A model generated the notes under the pieces. It made no database searches, had not been told where the DNA came from, and saw nothing but the letters and a program-made list of their open reading frames with translations. DNA of 64,000 nucleotides, taken from Datnioides undecimradiatus. Taxonomy: Eukaryota > Chordata > Actinopteri > Lobotiformes > Datnioididae. Positions 10,701-23,790 of the stretch are shown piece after piece. Each line of letters opens with the position of its first letter. Positions within the stretch are counted from its first letter, which is position 1. The stretch is from NCBI GenBank assembly GCA_008933995.1, contig WARS01000034.1, positions 3,884,707-3,948,706 on the forward strand, in the 5' to 3' direction. The position numbers were made by a program, and so were the translations under genes.

Positions 10701-13700
10701 AGTAGTGAAGAGAAAATGTCTTAGATGCAGTGTATTGTCAAATCGTTTTATTTTAGTTTGTGATCATATTCGTTCTCCTGAGTTGTTCAATATGTTGCCT
10801 CTGACAGTGCACTCTGGGTATTTTGTGCTAAGCCCTCCTCTACTGGAGGTACATTGAGAGGGTAGTTTGTCAAGAGCATTGCATTAATTGTTGAACTTGT
10901 GGAGGGTGTTGTGCACCTGAAAATGAGGCCATTTATTTACCTGTCATTTTACTTTAGGAAAAAAAAAACAAACAAAAAAAAAAAAACCCACATAAAACTG
11001 GCTGAAAACTACCACGCTGCTAGATGTAATGGCACATAGTAGAGTTTTTCTCTCATGCTAATATTGAATCAGTGCTTTGATGTATTAAGCTTCTATTTAA
11101 GTTATGCATCATGAAAACACTTATAAAATACAGATGTATTTATTAACACATATTTAAAGACTTAATAACGAACTTCCTATTGACAAAGAAAAAATCAAGA
11201 CAATTAGCGTTGACAGAACATTTGACAGAAACGTGCCAAATAATCAGTCAAGTCATTTTATGAAATTTAAGAATTGTCCTGTTTTTCATATGGAATATCT
11301 TTTTGGTTTTGTGCTGTTGCTTAAACAACACAAGAAATTTGAAGGTGCATCCCAGTTCTCTGGAAACTGGTTAGAGGCATTTTACATTTTTCCTCATTAA
11401 TTCATTAATTTAAACAAATAATTAGCAGTTTGATAAAACAGATAATGAAAATAATTTTAATTGCAGCCTGAAACTAGCAGATGAAAGGCATTTTCTTGGT
11501 CTATCAAAAACTCAAAGCTTAAATAAGAATATGCCCTAAAACATAATCTCTCTCCTGATGCAAGACAGTTCAGTCAGTGTTTCTGACAGTTGAAGCCATC
11601 TCCCAAAAATAGAAGGCTCAAGTCTGTCATGCTGTCAAAATATCAATCCTGAAGGAGTGCTACTGACAGATTAGGACGATGCATTTACATAACTGTCACC
11701 TTCTGGACCAGAAATATACAACCAGTTCCTTACTCACCGTGTCTGAGTCACTAATTTATTATCAACTTGAGGAATGTGGTATAGCATTTACAAATCTGTG
11801 TTGATCATTGAAAGGAGACACAGTAATAGAATGTATATTGTGTTCCTGTATTGTAACAGGATTTTATTTATTCTGAATGGTGGATGGATTCCAAATGCCA
11901 GAGGCAGTACATGCTCTACAAAGGGAACTAGATTGGAGGCAATTGGAATGGCTTCTAACACAGTGGACCCAGCTGACTGGATCAGTTTGTTCATATCACT
12001 CTTGATGAAGTCAGACTGAAACGCTACCGAGGGTCATTTATGTTAGTCTAGTTTTGTAATGCCTTTGGTATTTGGAAGTTGCACTTTAAATCAGCGATGG
12101 GAGCATTGTTTACCTGCTGAAACACCGACTTCTTGCTTTTCTGGCATTGAATGAGATCCGTTATCGGCATAGATAGATTTATTTTGCCAGCACCAAAGGA
12201 GTGCATTTAATAACAACCTCAAGATTTCAATGGAGTGTACTTATCAATCTGCTCTCTTTCAATAAGTAGATAGAAGCACAATTTGAATTTGCGTCACTGT
12301 GTTGTCACTTCTTCGACCTCCATACTTTCCTCCAATCTGTCTTAACGTTTGGCAAGAAACTAAGGCTTATAGCATTCAGAGTGAGGCTTCCTGCAGAGAC
12401 GGAGACTTGAAAGATTGATGCAAATTCACCTGTTCAATCACTCTCCCCTGCTCTTTCCACTTCAGCATAAGATATTGTACATTAGAGATAACAGCCGACC
12501 AGGGCGGCTCTCCTTTGAATAGCAGCACTACGGGGTAGCACTGACGAGTGGAGGTGACTATTGAGGTCAATAGAAATGGCACATGTTGCTGGAAATGGTC
12601 CATAAAAGCTCTTTCTGACATGACAGAGGATCACTGGATTCTTGCCAGTCAACACTTTTTCACAGTGGAACCCTGTGGTGCCTGTCAGGACTGAGGTCAG
12701 TTCAGTGTGATTTACTGTAATGTGAGATTCAAACTGCTATTTGTTTATTGGGCACAATAACCAAGTTAGTAAACTATCTCTTCTGGCAACAAAATGTGAA
12801 AATGAGAGTTCATTTGATTTGGATACAGCACAAAATAGCATGATCGATTTTGTGTTCCTGACAAAATCTAATATGGAACCCAAAACTGCTTACTTTAGAC
12901 GAAACTGTGTTAAGAAATGTCAGGCAGGTTAATTGTCTTGAATAGTGACAAAGACTGTGTTTGGCATGTTTGGCATTGTATTGGAAACAAGGCTACTGCA
13001 AGCTGGCGTGTCTCCATGCCCCATCCCTGCACTCCTTCAAGGAGGAGTACAGCACATATGGCCCCCTGGGCGGTATGGATGGGTCGCTGCAATCAAAGTG
13101 GGAGGACATGAGCACGAGAAGTATCCCATCTGTCATAATGTCCTCTCTCTCTAAAATGGATTAATGGTCGGGAAGAGAACAGTGAGCAGAATAAAAGCAT
13201 CATAATTATCTGCTGCAGAATGAGGCAACTCTCAGGGTGCATAGTAGTTTTAGATATCCATTTCTGATTTAGCAAACTCTGTTTGTTAGTGCTCATCCCA
13301 TCTAATTTCCACATTTGTGTCCATCTCAGCTTGAAAGTCTTTAAACATTTTTTTTCAACACTTGAACAGACATAGTTACCCTGTGGTACATCTGCACTCC
13401 AGCTGCTAATAGAATAATACAGAACATTGTTCTGAAATACATTCACATTGCCTCAAAATATGTTAGTCTTATCTTGCAACAGTTCTTTCTCTATTCCTTT
13501 ACAATACTCAAAGCTCCCCAGGGCTTTGGCAAATATACACATAATGTTGGTGCTGCTAGAGGAGAAGATGATGATCTCTGATGGACTGATGAGGTGTGAA
13601 ACCCACACAATTCATACACAAGCCAGTTTGAGAAAGTATAAATAAGATATTTAAAGTTAAAAAATTGAAACAAACTTTATATCTTTGTTAATATTAGCAT

Positions 13701-13721
13701 AATATTATGACAGTGAGTGTG
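7703..13721. other. Non-coding stretch
   Basis: AT-rich DNA with poly-T at about 10311-10322, poly-A at about 10959-10986 and an AT-rich near-palindrome at 9527-9551. No exon set or transposon was recognised. The only coding-like patch is the open frame at 12961-13164, entered separately. Confidence 0.4.
12961..13164 (+). other. Exon-like open frame, unrecognised
   Basis: A 67-codon frame in a locally GC-richer patch includes HSFKEEYSTYGPLGGMDGSL, which has protein-like composition. It ends at TAA 13162-13164, and an AATAAA occurs about 20 bases later at 13184. That could be a terminal exon with a polyadenylation signal, or coincidence. No clear acceptor with a pyrimidine tract precedes it, and overlapping frames are open on both strands, which lowers confidence. 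I do not recognise a family. Confidence 0.15.
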
Positions 13722-13730
13722 CTGTGTGTG

Positions 13731-13768
<38 letters not shown>
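13722..13768. repeat. TG microsatellite
   Basis: A run of about 23 TG units interrupted once by CG. It is probably length-polymorphic. Confidence 0.95.
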
Positions 13769-13769
<1 letters not shown>

Positions 13770-16700
13770 AAACAGCAACAGAGAATTTGTGCAAACAGGA
13801 CTTGAGTAAATGGTGATGATAGTTTGGAACATGTAAGGACACAGCTACCTAGCCAGTGTATCTACTTGAATCTGCTGGGAAGATGTTTCAGTAAAACAAA
13901 TATAATCTCCTTACCCCTAGGGTTCTCTGGCCACTTTAAATGGCAAGGCCTTGTCAGTAAACTATTTCAACATCCACCTCTGATCAAACCCCTATCACTT
14001 ACATTTTATTGTGTGACTGTCCTTGCCGAGTCAAGAGAATTTGTAGATGTTATTTATGGAGGACTCATGGCCCCCTTTTCCCCCAGCACCAATCTATTCA
14101 AGAGTGCACCTGCCTGTTGCATCTGCCTGATCAGAGTCAGGAGGTTCAAGATGCTGTTTTTCTTGGTGGAATAAGTAAATAATCAAATGATACATTTTTC
14201 TCCACGTTGTTAAAATAATATCAGTGGTAATGAAAGCCATAGTGTCATATCATCTCCACCTTTTTAATCATGAGGTGAATATTTTTAGTAGCCAAGATGG
14301 AGTCACAGTAAAAGGATCATAGCAGAGGGGAAATTCATATTCATTGAAGCCACTGTTATTGAGTGTACACTATGCTGAAGGGGGCTGGGGTACAGAAATA
14401 GCACATTGTATGAACACTGAAATTAAAAAGGGAAAAGGAGGAAGGGAAATGTTTCATTTTGAGAATATTTTCTAACTGATAATAAATGACTAGTAAAAAG
14501 AATTTATTATAGTAAGGTACTATAATTATTGCTTATTAACCGAACATAAGAGTTCTGAAAAAATGCAAACTGAAAATTGGTCTGTATGTAATTAAAATGC
14601 TAATATGTGCTGTAGGTTATTATAAACAATTAGCTGAAGCGCAACACTTTCTCTTTGTTTTACGGAGGTGAATACCAAACATGGTAAATGATGTTTCTGC
14701 ATTTTCATAACAAATTATTGTAACAGTAGAGGAAGACATGTGCTGCCCACAAACCTTTCTGAGTGTTTCACATCAATTGTACAGAATGCGCTAAAGGCAA
14801 AGGCAGACATATCAAATGTATTATAATTTTCAATTTTGACAAAGCTGAATTTCATATCTTTTTGGTGTAGGAAGCCACCCACGCAGAGCACACAGTGAGA
14901 TGTGAGGCCTGTGCTGCAATAATTCAGCTTCACATGGATTGCAGTGAGTTTAGGTGACTGAGAGAAGAAAATATACTTGAATGCCCTTCTTCTCTTCATC
15001 CATACATTACACACGGCATTTCAACCACCTGCACTGTTGCATACATTAGTTTTACATTCAGCTTAACCAGGTTTAAAACCCTGAGCATTCCACTATCAAA
15101 GGTTCACTTTCAAAGCAGCGCTGCTACCACTTGACACCTGATCAAGTTGCTGCTTAGCTTTAATGTTAAAGTGGACAGTCACTGCTGCTCACTGGTTCCC
15201 TTGTCTTCAGGGAATCAATTATTTTCATGGCCAACATAAAATGTAAGAAAGTGATGAGCAAGAGCTCCCACAGATGAGCAGACTGAGCCAAAAGTGAACA
15301 GCAGTCAACAACATCCAAGCTGTAGTAGTGCAATGCATCATTCTACTGTGAAGTGCATACCGTATAGGAGGTATAGCCTGATTTATCCCAAGTTTGCCCC
15401 ACCTGACATCAGGGGGATCACTTTATGTCAGTTCATGGTACAGAATGTCTTCTCATTGGAGTTGTTCACACATGTAAACTGCAGTTAGAATGCCACACTG
15501 GTTGAAATGATTGAAAACAGGATGGTTATGTTACTGCTGTGTCCCTTCAGTGGTCAAGGAGAAACAACTTTGATTTATGTTAGATGAGCTGGATGTAGCT
15601 GAAACTCACCCAAAATTGTTTTGGTCTCTTTGTTTTCCAACACTTACAGTATAGTCAGAAAGACAGCAGCTGTGAATAACTTACATGAGCCTAGGCAGAA
15701 AGATGAGAGAGAGCTGCTGTTGCTAAAAGAAAATCTTTGAAAAATTCTGTTTACTTTAGAGCTACACGGGCAAGGTTTGTTTTTGTTTTTTTCATGTGAG
15801 AATGTGTGTCTTTGGTGTCGAGGTCACAAACTAGGGTTGTACCAAAGAACCATTTTCCTCCCTATTTGCTCAAATAACATTCTGGAGTTTGGGCAAGTAA
15901 CGTAGTAAACCACAAAGGAAAAATCAAATGTTGTTTTTTTTTTTATAAATATCTGTCATGAGGCATCTTTTTTCATGGGAAGGCTTTTGTCAAGCCAATT
16001 GGCCAATAATTCTGCTGTAGGCCTATAAAATCTGTGGTAATTGTACAGGATTTGAAAATAAACAAATAAACTTGACTTAATATTGAGGAAGTTAAAAAAA
16101 ACACGGTATGCTTGTCATTTTAGTCCACCTCATTTCACCTCTTTATCCAAGCTCTTTCCACATGGCGTATCTGTCCAACACCAGCTGGTAACACTGATTA
16201 GAAGCCGGGTATTTAACAAGCCTAGAAAGTAAATCATTGGTAAGGGTTACAGTTTGATGACTGCAGACTGGTGTTGATATACCACCAGGCATAATTCCAA
16301 AAGCACAAAGCCAGACGAAGAGATGATAGAATGAGAAGTGTGGATGCTGGATACATTGATCGATCACAGCTAGACTGTGCAAATATCACAAAGATCTGTG
16401 ATATTTTCTGAGTTGACTACAGATTTAACTTCATGTTCTGACAGGATTATTGACTTTTTTTTAAAGGCCTGTAGCATCACATACACGTGCAATTTAGTTC
16501 ATTATCTTTTTATATTTGTGAATCCTCATTAATCCTCTTTAATGCATGTTGCAACTTGACGGTGACCATAATGCAGGAAATGAGATCTCTGAATCTTCAC
16601 ATTTTCAAAGTAAGACTTCCACACACTCATGTCTTCTGGTTTTGAAAATCTTCTTATCTCTGGACTCTCAAGGTTGGCAGGTATGGTGCAGGAATAATGT

Positions 16701-19700
16701 CAGCTGTTGCTCTAAAGCATTTTTCAACTCATCCAAGTGGTTGTACTGCGTTTGCATGTCCTTGTTTTGGGATTGCTGAGAATAGACTGAAAAAATTCTT
16801 GCAGGTTTTCAGTTGTCCAAGAAAACTTTTCAAAGGTGTTAGTCCTGACCTTTAGCCCAGTATGCTGAACAAATAACCAGTGTTCTCACAAATTCTGTAG
16901 GTGTTTGTGTAATTCCAGCCCCATCAAAAGTACATTTTAATTATCTGCAACATTTTGTCCAGTGAGTTTACAATCCTCAACAGCAGTTGGGCAAGGAAGA
17001 AATACATGAAAACAGTGGGAGGCAAAAACAAGGGGTAGAGACCAGGAGCAACGAAAAAAGCAAGAGAAACAAACAAGACTAAAGGAGAGCAAAAATAAGG
17101 AGCAAGACAAGAGGCAAAGATGAGGGGATTGAGATGAGAGGACAGCAGCTGGTGACAGTGAGGGGTCTTGTCTCTGAACGCTAGTGTAAAGCGATGACAC
17201 CTGGCAGGCACGCCGAGCTCAGCACGACCAGCCAGTTCTGAAACCTTTTCCTAAGTAAAGCATCTCATTATGAGGAGCAGGGATTGTTAGGGGAGAGAGA
17301 GAGAGAGAGAGACCATGTGTTGAAATATTTCACTCAATAGGTAGATTTCAGAAACTTGTAATGTTGAACAAATTCCACCATAGACAGCTCTTTCTGTCTG
17401 TGTGTACGTGTAGTGACCTGGCACAAAGGTAACTATACTGGAAAGAAATGGCTCTGGAAAACATACTAGTAGACTAATACTGTGTTAGCAGAGCTATTCC
17501 AATGAATTTAGTTTTGCAGGCAGTTTTTTTTAGCAATGCTAGTTTGATGGCGTAGTAGATGGCAGTGTTGGTCAGTGAAGTGCTTATTAATATTTTTTTC
17601 TTAACACATTAATCAGGAATGTAGTATTAATGGCCCCCACCTTGTTACAGTACAATCTAGCACACCTGAAAAGTAACCACTTTACACTTGTGTGACTCAC
17701 ATTTTAAAGCATCAAATATTGGTCATTCTTCAGTTGTGAATGCTGGATACTGGAATGATGTGCAAGTTTCTGGTAGTTCTGCTGAGACAACAAAACAAGC
17801 AGATAAGGTGGTAACAACTTGAAACAAAAATGCTTTAAATAATCAAGACCCTGGAAGCATGAGCAGCGTTAGCCGACAATGAAAGCACCAACAGAATGTG
17901 TCACAGCCCTCTAGACGCACACTGAGTTAGCCTGACCATAGTGGCATTTTAGTGATGTACTGACTTATTTTTATATTTTCAGTTTTTGGAACAATAATAC
18001 TGATGCACAGTTACATAAACCAGTTTGGAGGGAAACAAGGCAAGTGAAAATCACACACTGACACCTGTTTATTCATATTACATGAATTTAATTGGTAAAT
18101 ATGAAGATAACAAGCAAAGTCCCTGGTTTCATAATCACCAAAAGTCAGCAGGAAAATCCAGCTGTAATTTACAGTCATTATTTTTTAAATCTACTACTGC
18201 ATAGCAACTAGATATTTGCCATCTTCTAATAAAAATGAGAATAATTCTTCTGCCGCTGCTTCAATTCTTTAGCCAAACACTCTTATTTGAACTGATGAAA
18301 TTGCTTTGATTAAAGTCAAACATACATTGAGTTGAGAGAAAATGTGACTCATCCAACTGTAAGCACAAAGTTGACCTTTATGTCAAGATGGCTAATGTTC
18401 CTCCTTTCTGCTTAATCCATCTTACAGTCTACAATTCTGTAATCAGCCCAGAGCAGCCCATTGCTGATGCTTTGTCATCATGGCTGCTGCTTACATTTTC
18501 AGTGGGTTGTCTACAAGCTCAGTGAAGTACAAAATAATTACCAGCACAAGTGGTGCACCACCTCTCAGTGTTGCGCGCTCCACATGGACTCACACGGGTA
18601 ATTAAGTCTGTGAGTCGGAGATAAGAGAAAATAGACAAAAGACACTCAAACACATCTACAACAAATTCATGCAGGACAAATTGCATTAAACAATATATGT
18701 TGTAGTTACAACTAATCTGTTTAATTTGTCACTCCTTTTATTGCCCTGATGAATACTCAAAGATGTGTGTGCAAAGCAATTTTATATTCTGGCATCTCCA
18801 AGTGGCAGAGAGTAGTAAAACTGCTCATAACTAGATAAATACTTGAATCTTTAGCAATAAGTAAGATGAGAATAAACTACAGACTGGCTGGCCTAGAATT
18901 TCTTGTTTCAAACTACAAGAAAAAAATGTGTAAAAGATGTGACGCTGCTGGAAGAGAGAGTTTAGGTATGACAAAGTTTCAATTCACCAGCTCCTGCAGG
19001 CAAAGATCAGATTATCACTGTGCCCAGAACTTCATTTAGGAAAAGAGAGAATCCAAAGGCCTCAAGGAAGCCACGTTCTGTGATTCAGGACGATAACATT
19101 CTGCATGTAACCTTGCCCAGAACAGCTTTTAAGTTTTACCACATGACATACTGGGCCTGAGAGACAAAGAACAAAAAATTGCACAGCTTGTCTAAAGAAA
19201 CAGAAAAAAATCTTAGTCCATGAGTTTGGATATCTGGTAGTCCAAAAAACATGTTTGATGTTAAATTTATTACGTTTCAGTGCAAGAATCAATTTGTGTT
19301 AAGGAGAACAGAAGTCAGGACAATGTAGGACAGCTACAATTATTATGTCTCTTTGTTTTAAAGTTATTTGTTTTTCTGGCAGTATTAAGAGTACAGCAGT
19401 AGTATTAGTACTAGTATAGTATAGTTAGTATAGTTTAGACCTCCGGGGTGATTTATTCATGTCTCGTATTGTACACTTTCTTAATTAAATTAAAAAGTCT
19501 CACTTGTTTTTACAGTAGTACACCCAGTGACTTCATGTACATAAAAGAGACTTCTAACTTTTATTAATCTTTGTCTTCCCAGATTTATCTTTCTGATTTG
19601 AAGTTAATGTAAACTTACTTCAGACTCTGATCAGTTCTGACTTTTCTCAAAAAGACCATTTTAAACTATGTGATTTAAACTATGGGGTCTCAGTCTCGTT

Positions 19701-22700
19701 TCTTCTCATTAGTCATAATCTGCAATCTATCTGATAGGCTTTCAGGGCTCCTCCCATCTACAATCTCTGACTCATACACACATGAACACACACACTCTTG
19801 CACTTGATGTCTCTTCACACTTGTGCACACACAGGTCTCATGACAGATAAATTATAGATCACAGCTTTGGTTGGCCATCGTTGTGAAGACTTCAGAGAGG
19901 AAGCAATATTGTACCTGCAGCCATGCACGCGCACATGAGCACACACAAGTAGAGAAACCCTATACATTACCTGTAACAACAGACATTCAGGACAGAAAAA
20001 AAGAAAGAAAAGAAACAGATGTTTTCTGTACAGAGATGAGAGTGTGGGAGGACCATATAAGAGAGCTGAAGGTAAAAAAAAAAATGTGCTGTTTCCTTTG
20101 ACACATTGTAGTCTTCATTGGTTGATTGTACTGACAGCTGATGCTGTGATGACAGCCACCTAAGTACACAGCAAAGTGTTTTCTCAACAGCATTGTTGCA
20201 GAAAACTCCATCATATGAGGTGGCATCTCACTGATGTGAGGCTGTCTATGAAAGGAAAAAACTGTACCTGATTTAAATTTGGCCTCCATTCCTTTTGCAA
20301 TAGGCTCCTTGTGGAGTGTGCTCCTGCTATGCTTGGATTGCTCCCTGGAAGTCCTGTTACATAACCGGTGTAAAGCGCCATCTGCGATGGTGTTTAATGT
20401 CCTTTGGACCTTCTCCATAGTGTCAAAGCCCAACCCTTGAGCTTGGGGTAGCTTTAGGATGGGTAAAGAGAGCTACAGTTGTGTTGGTGCAGCCCAAAAT
20501 AGCTTTTTTTAAAAAATCTGGCTATGTGCCAACACTGTGCCATGACAGGAAACCAAAGTGTCATCATGCACTATTATTATGTTTGTTTGTGCATAAACGG
20601 TGCAGTAGAGCTCTCCACTCTCTGATCCTGGGGTAAAAATTTGTGGTTTATAACCAGATGAATGCCAGAAATGATAACCAGCATCCCTTCCTGATCTGAT
20701 GCACAGACCTCACTGCAGCTTTTCCACTGCCATTACTACTGTTTGCTCTCTGGGTTTTAGCCTTGATTAATTCTTTACTTGCAGCTTGTGTTTGAAAACA
20801 ACATCCCATGTTGTTCTCTATGCAGGAGTTTGAGGTCTATGGTGACAATGAGCACGGGCTATACATACCAGTACGAGTGGTCACATTCTTTCCACTGGGA
20901 CCTGGCCTAACACGGCCTGACAACAGCAATGATCTCTTTTGTCAGTGTAGGATGAAACCATGTTGTTGTTTCTTATATTGAATATGATGTGTTTATGAGT
21001 GACAATGGCTTTGTAAAGCCTGTCCATTTAAAATCAGTTGCAAGCAGATAATTAACTGCTAACTCAAACCTCCGGGTTGGGCTTATTAGTTGTAGTTTAA
21101 TTGCTGCTGTTACAACAGCAGATGGCACAGTGCCAGAGGGAAGTTATACATTCATTTTATGATGGCAAGTCCTCAAATTAGGAAAAAACTTCTTTGAATG
21201 TGGATTGTGAGTTTTGAGGTCAGTGCTTTACTAAGAAATAATGTTCAAAGAACAATATAAGCTGAAAAAACAAAAAACAAAACACAACGCCCAATACTGG
21301 ATGGCTGGATGGTGTTTCAGTGACCTCACTGATAATTAGCATTGGCTACTGTAAATGCATATTTACTGTGCACTTCAGCTTTCCATGCTGGGAAACTGAG
21401 TCTGGTTGAATACCATTCCAGCTTTAATTTTCCACAGGTGTGTTTAAGAAAACAAGTCAGAAATCAGAAAACCATGGCATTGCTTTCTTCCAGCTACATT
21501 TTCTTTTGATTATCTTTGTCGCTGAATTACATGTTTTGCTGTTCAGTAGCAAAATTAAAAAATGGTCTTTGATGCAACCAATGCAGTGTGTCGAAGCACA
21601 GTTTCCAGGTGTTTTTTGCAGATAAAGAATCTGCAATCTTGAGATTGGAGGACACCATGAAACATGGCTAGAGGGTGTGTTTGGGGTGTTTACTTCGTGA
21701 CTCATGTGTGACTGGATTGTGGTTGAGGTGTGTGACATCTTATGGCTTTATTTGTTGTGCTGTAAATGTTTAGCTGTGAGTTCCTTGCCTGAAAGCGCCA
21801 CTGATATGGGTTAAATAAATTAAAATGAGGATTTCAAAAAAATGCATTTAGATTTTTTGACATTTTGAAAGATATCATATTGATCGATAATTTGACTAAT
21901 CACGGCAGTTTTTTAAAATCATTTTAAATAAACTCTTTTGAACCTCAAGAAAAAGCAGAACAGAAGACGAAAAGGCTTACTGATACAGAATTCTTCTATG
22001 CAGTTAGTGCCCATCTGAAAGCTGCAGGCAGGAGCAGTTTTAAAATGCAGGCTCGAGGGTGGACAGTTGCCATCTTGCCTCTGGCTTTATCAATGCTGGC
22101 ATCTGACACTGGCAGCAGTGCTGTAGCTCAACTCTCCATTGAAGAAGAGGAGAGAGGGTCACGTATTTCCAGTTTGCCCTTGGATACTTCTAACAAAGAC
22201 ATTGTCTGAATGATATCTGGAAAGGAAAAACGACACGTAAGTCTGCCCTTCATGGAGGTTGGTGTGATGTCCACTTTGAGTACTGTTTTATAGTTTGTCT
22301 GCAAAGACTAAACAGAGCAGTTAAACAAATTTGGACATTTAAACAAATTTAAAAATAAAGAAGTTAAACTGTGCCACGTCAGAATGTATGAACTCTTTTT
22401 CTTTTTAATAACGGTCTGCCATTTATGCATCGCCAAAACACAAAACCTGGGCCTCCCATATACTTTAGATAAAGTTAAAAGTAGCGTGTTCTCAGTTGAC
22501 TACTGTGCTGCTGTTACAGTGATAAATTGCCTATCTTAGATTAATTTAAGGAGAGATGGAGGTGATTTCCTCCTTAGATCAAGTTTAAGAATGCATATCT
22601 TTTGGATTTTGCAGAAAGTTAAAAATAAAAGTGGATGAAAATAAAAGCCCACTGAGGTGCTGTGAATGACATTTTGAATAAATTTCTTTATTCAGACCAT

Positions 22701-23755
22701 CAGGTAAGACAAATAATGATGGCTTTTGCACTCCCCACTTTTCAGTGTGGCATACTAAAGTTAATCAGGAGCCCATTCAAACGTCTGGTACTTTGCCTGG
22801 CAGCTTCGCTTTTAAATTGCTCGATATTGTCTGCATTTTTTTTGCTGTACAGTATAGCCATAAGGAACAGACGAGCTCTTCTGAGAACATACTATAGAGG
22901 TTGTTAGTGCAAATAAGACCTTCTTTCTGTGCAGTGGTGCAGAAGTCCAAACAACCATGGCTGTGGTTGGCATTTTAATGTCAGTTCCAGGGAAGTCTCG
23001 GGAATGTCACACTCAGTTTGAGCTAACAGTAAATGGTCAAAAGCAAAACAGTAAACTGAATGACATTACTGTTTTTGTCTTGCTTCCAGGTGATAATGCT
23101 TTGTGTAATCTACATGTTTTTACAAAAATATTATACAAAAACTATATAATAGAAGTACTTTTTGTATTGTGGAAACGGTTTACACCAGTGTTAGCATGTG
23201 AAGCAATATTTCCTAAAAACAACCAAGATAGTGCCACCCGTTAGATACTTGGAGGTGCTTTTGATAAAGCATGTGGAAGACATATTTCATCCCATCAGTT
23301 TTTCTCCTTCATAGTTTCTCCTCTTTCATCCACAGTGATCTATGCGATTTCCCACCCACTCAGTCCTTCCCCACCCCCTTTCGACTTAAGCTCTCATGTA
23401 GAATTCCTCTATTTTCCACCTCGCCCAGTCACCTGTTTGGCTATCAGCAGGAGTGCATCACTTTAGAGTGAATTATTGATCAGATAATTCTCTTAACCTG
23501 ACCCGCTTGGTTAGATTTACACATGTTCTTTTGGGGGATTTTCATGAAGAACAGGTAAACTGTTTTTAGCTGGTCATAATGAACCCCCCAAAATGCTTTT
23601 AATTAACTCAGACATGTGCATAGATTTGATTATTATGCTGGTTAGAAAATGAGGGAGTGCAAATTAAACAGCATTTTAAGGAGGTCTGTAATAAAGTCCA
23701 TTAGGGCTATGATTTTACACAGCTCACAAGGTTAATAATTTTTACTGGAGTCCAC
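13769..23755. other. Non-coding stretch
   Basis: No gene or mobile element was recognised. A 148-codon minus-strand open frame at 19987-20433 ends in a lysine/phenylalanine-biased low-complexity tail and has no splice context, so it is treated as chance. A partial CTCF-like sequence (GCGCCATCTGCG) occurs near 20377. Confidence 0.4.
17292..17312. repeat. GA microsatellite
   Basis: A short perfect GA dinucleotide run in non-coding DNA. Confidence 0.9.
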
Positions 23756-23790
23756 ATTAAAGTGGTAATCTGCAAGATTACCACTTTAAT
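23756..23790. repeat. Perfect hairpin, 16-base arms
   Basis: The left arm ATTAAAGTGGTAATCT (23756-23771) is exactly complementary to the right arm (23775-23790), with only the three bases GCA between. The complementarity stops abruptly on both outer sides. It could form a cruciform or a short RNA hairpin, but it is too short for a microRNA precursor. No transposon ends are visible beside it. Confidence 0.9.

Noticed and set aside
19987..20433. 148-codon minus-strand open frame
   Set aside because: It is the longest frame in the window, but it has no domain, no splice context and a low-complexity end, and frames of this size arise by chance over 64 kb.
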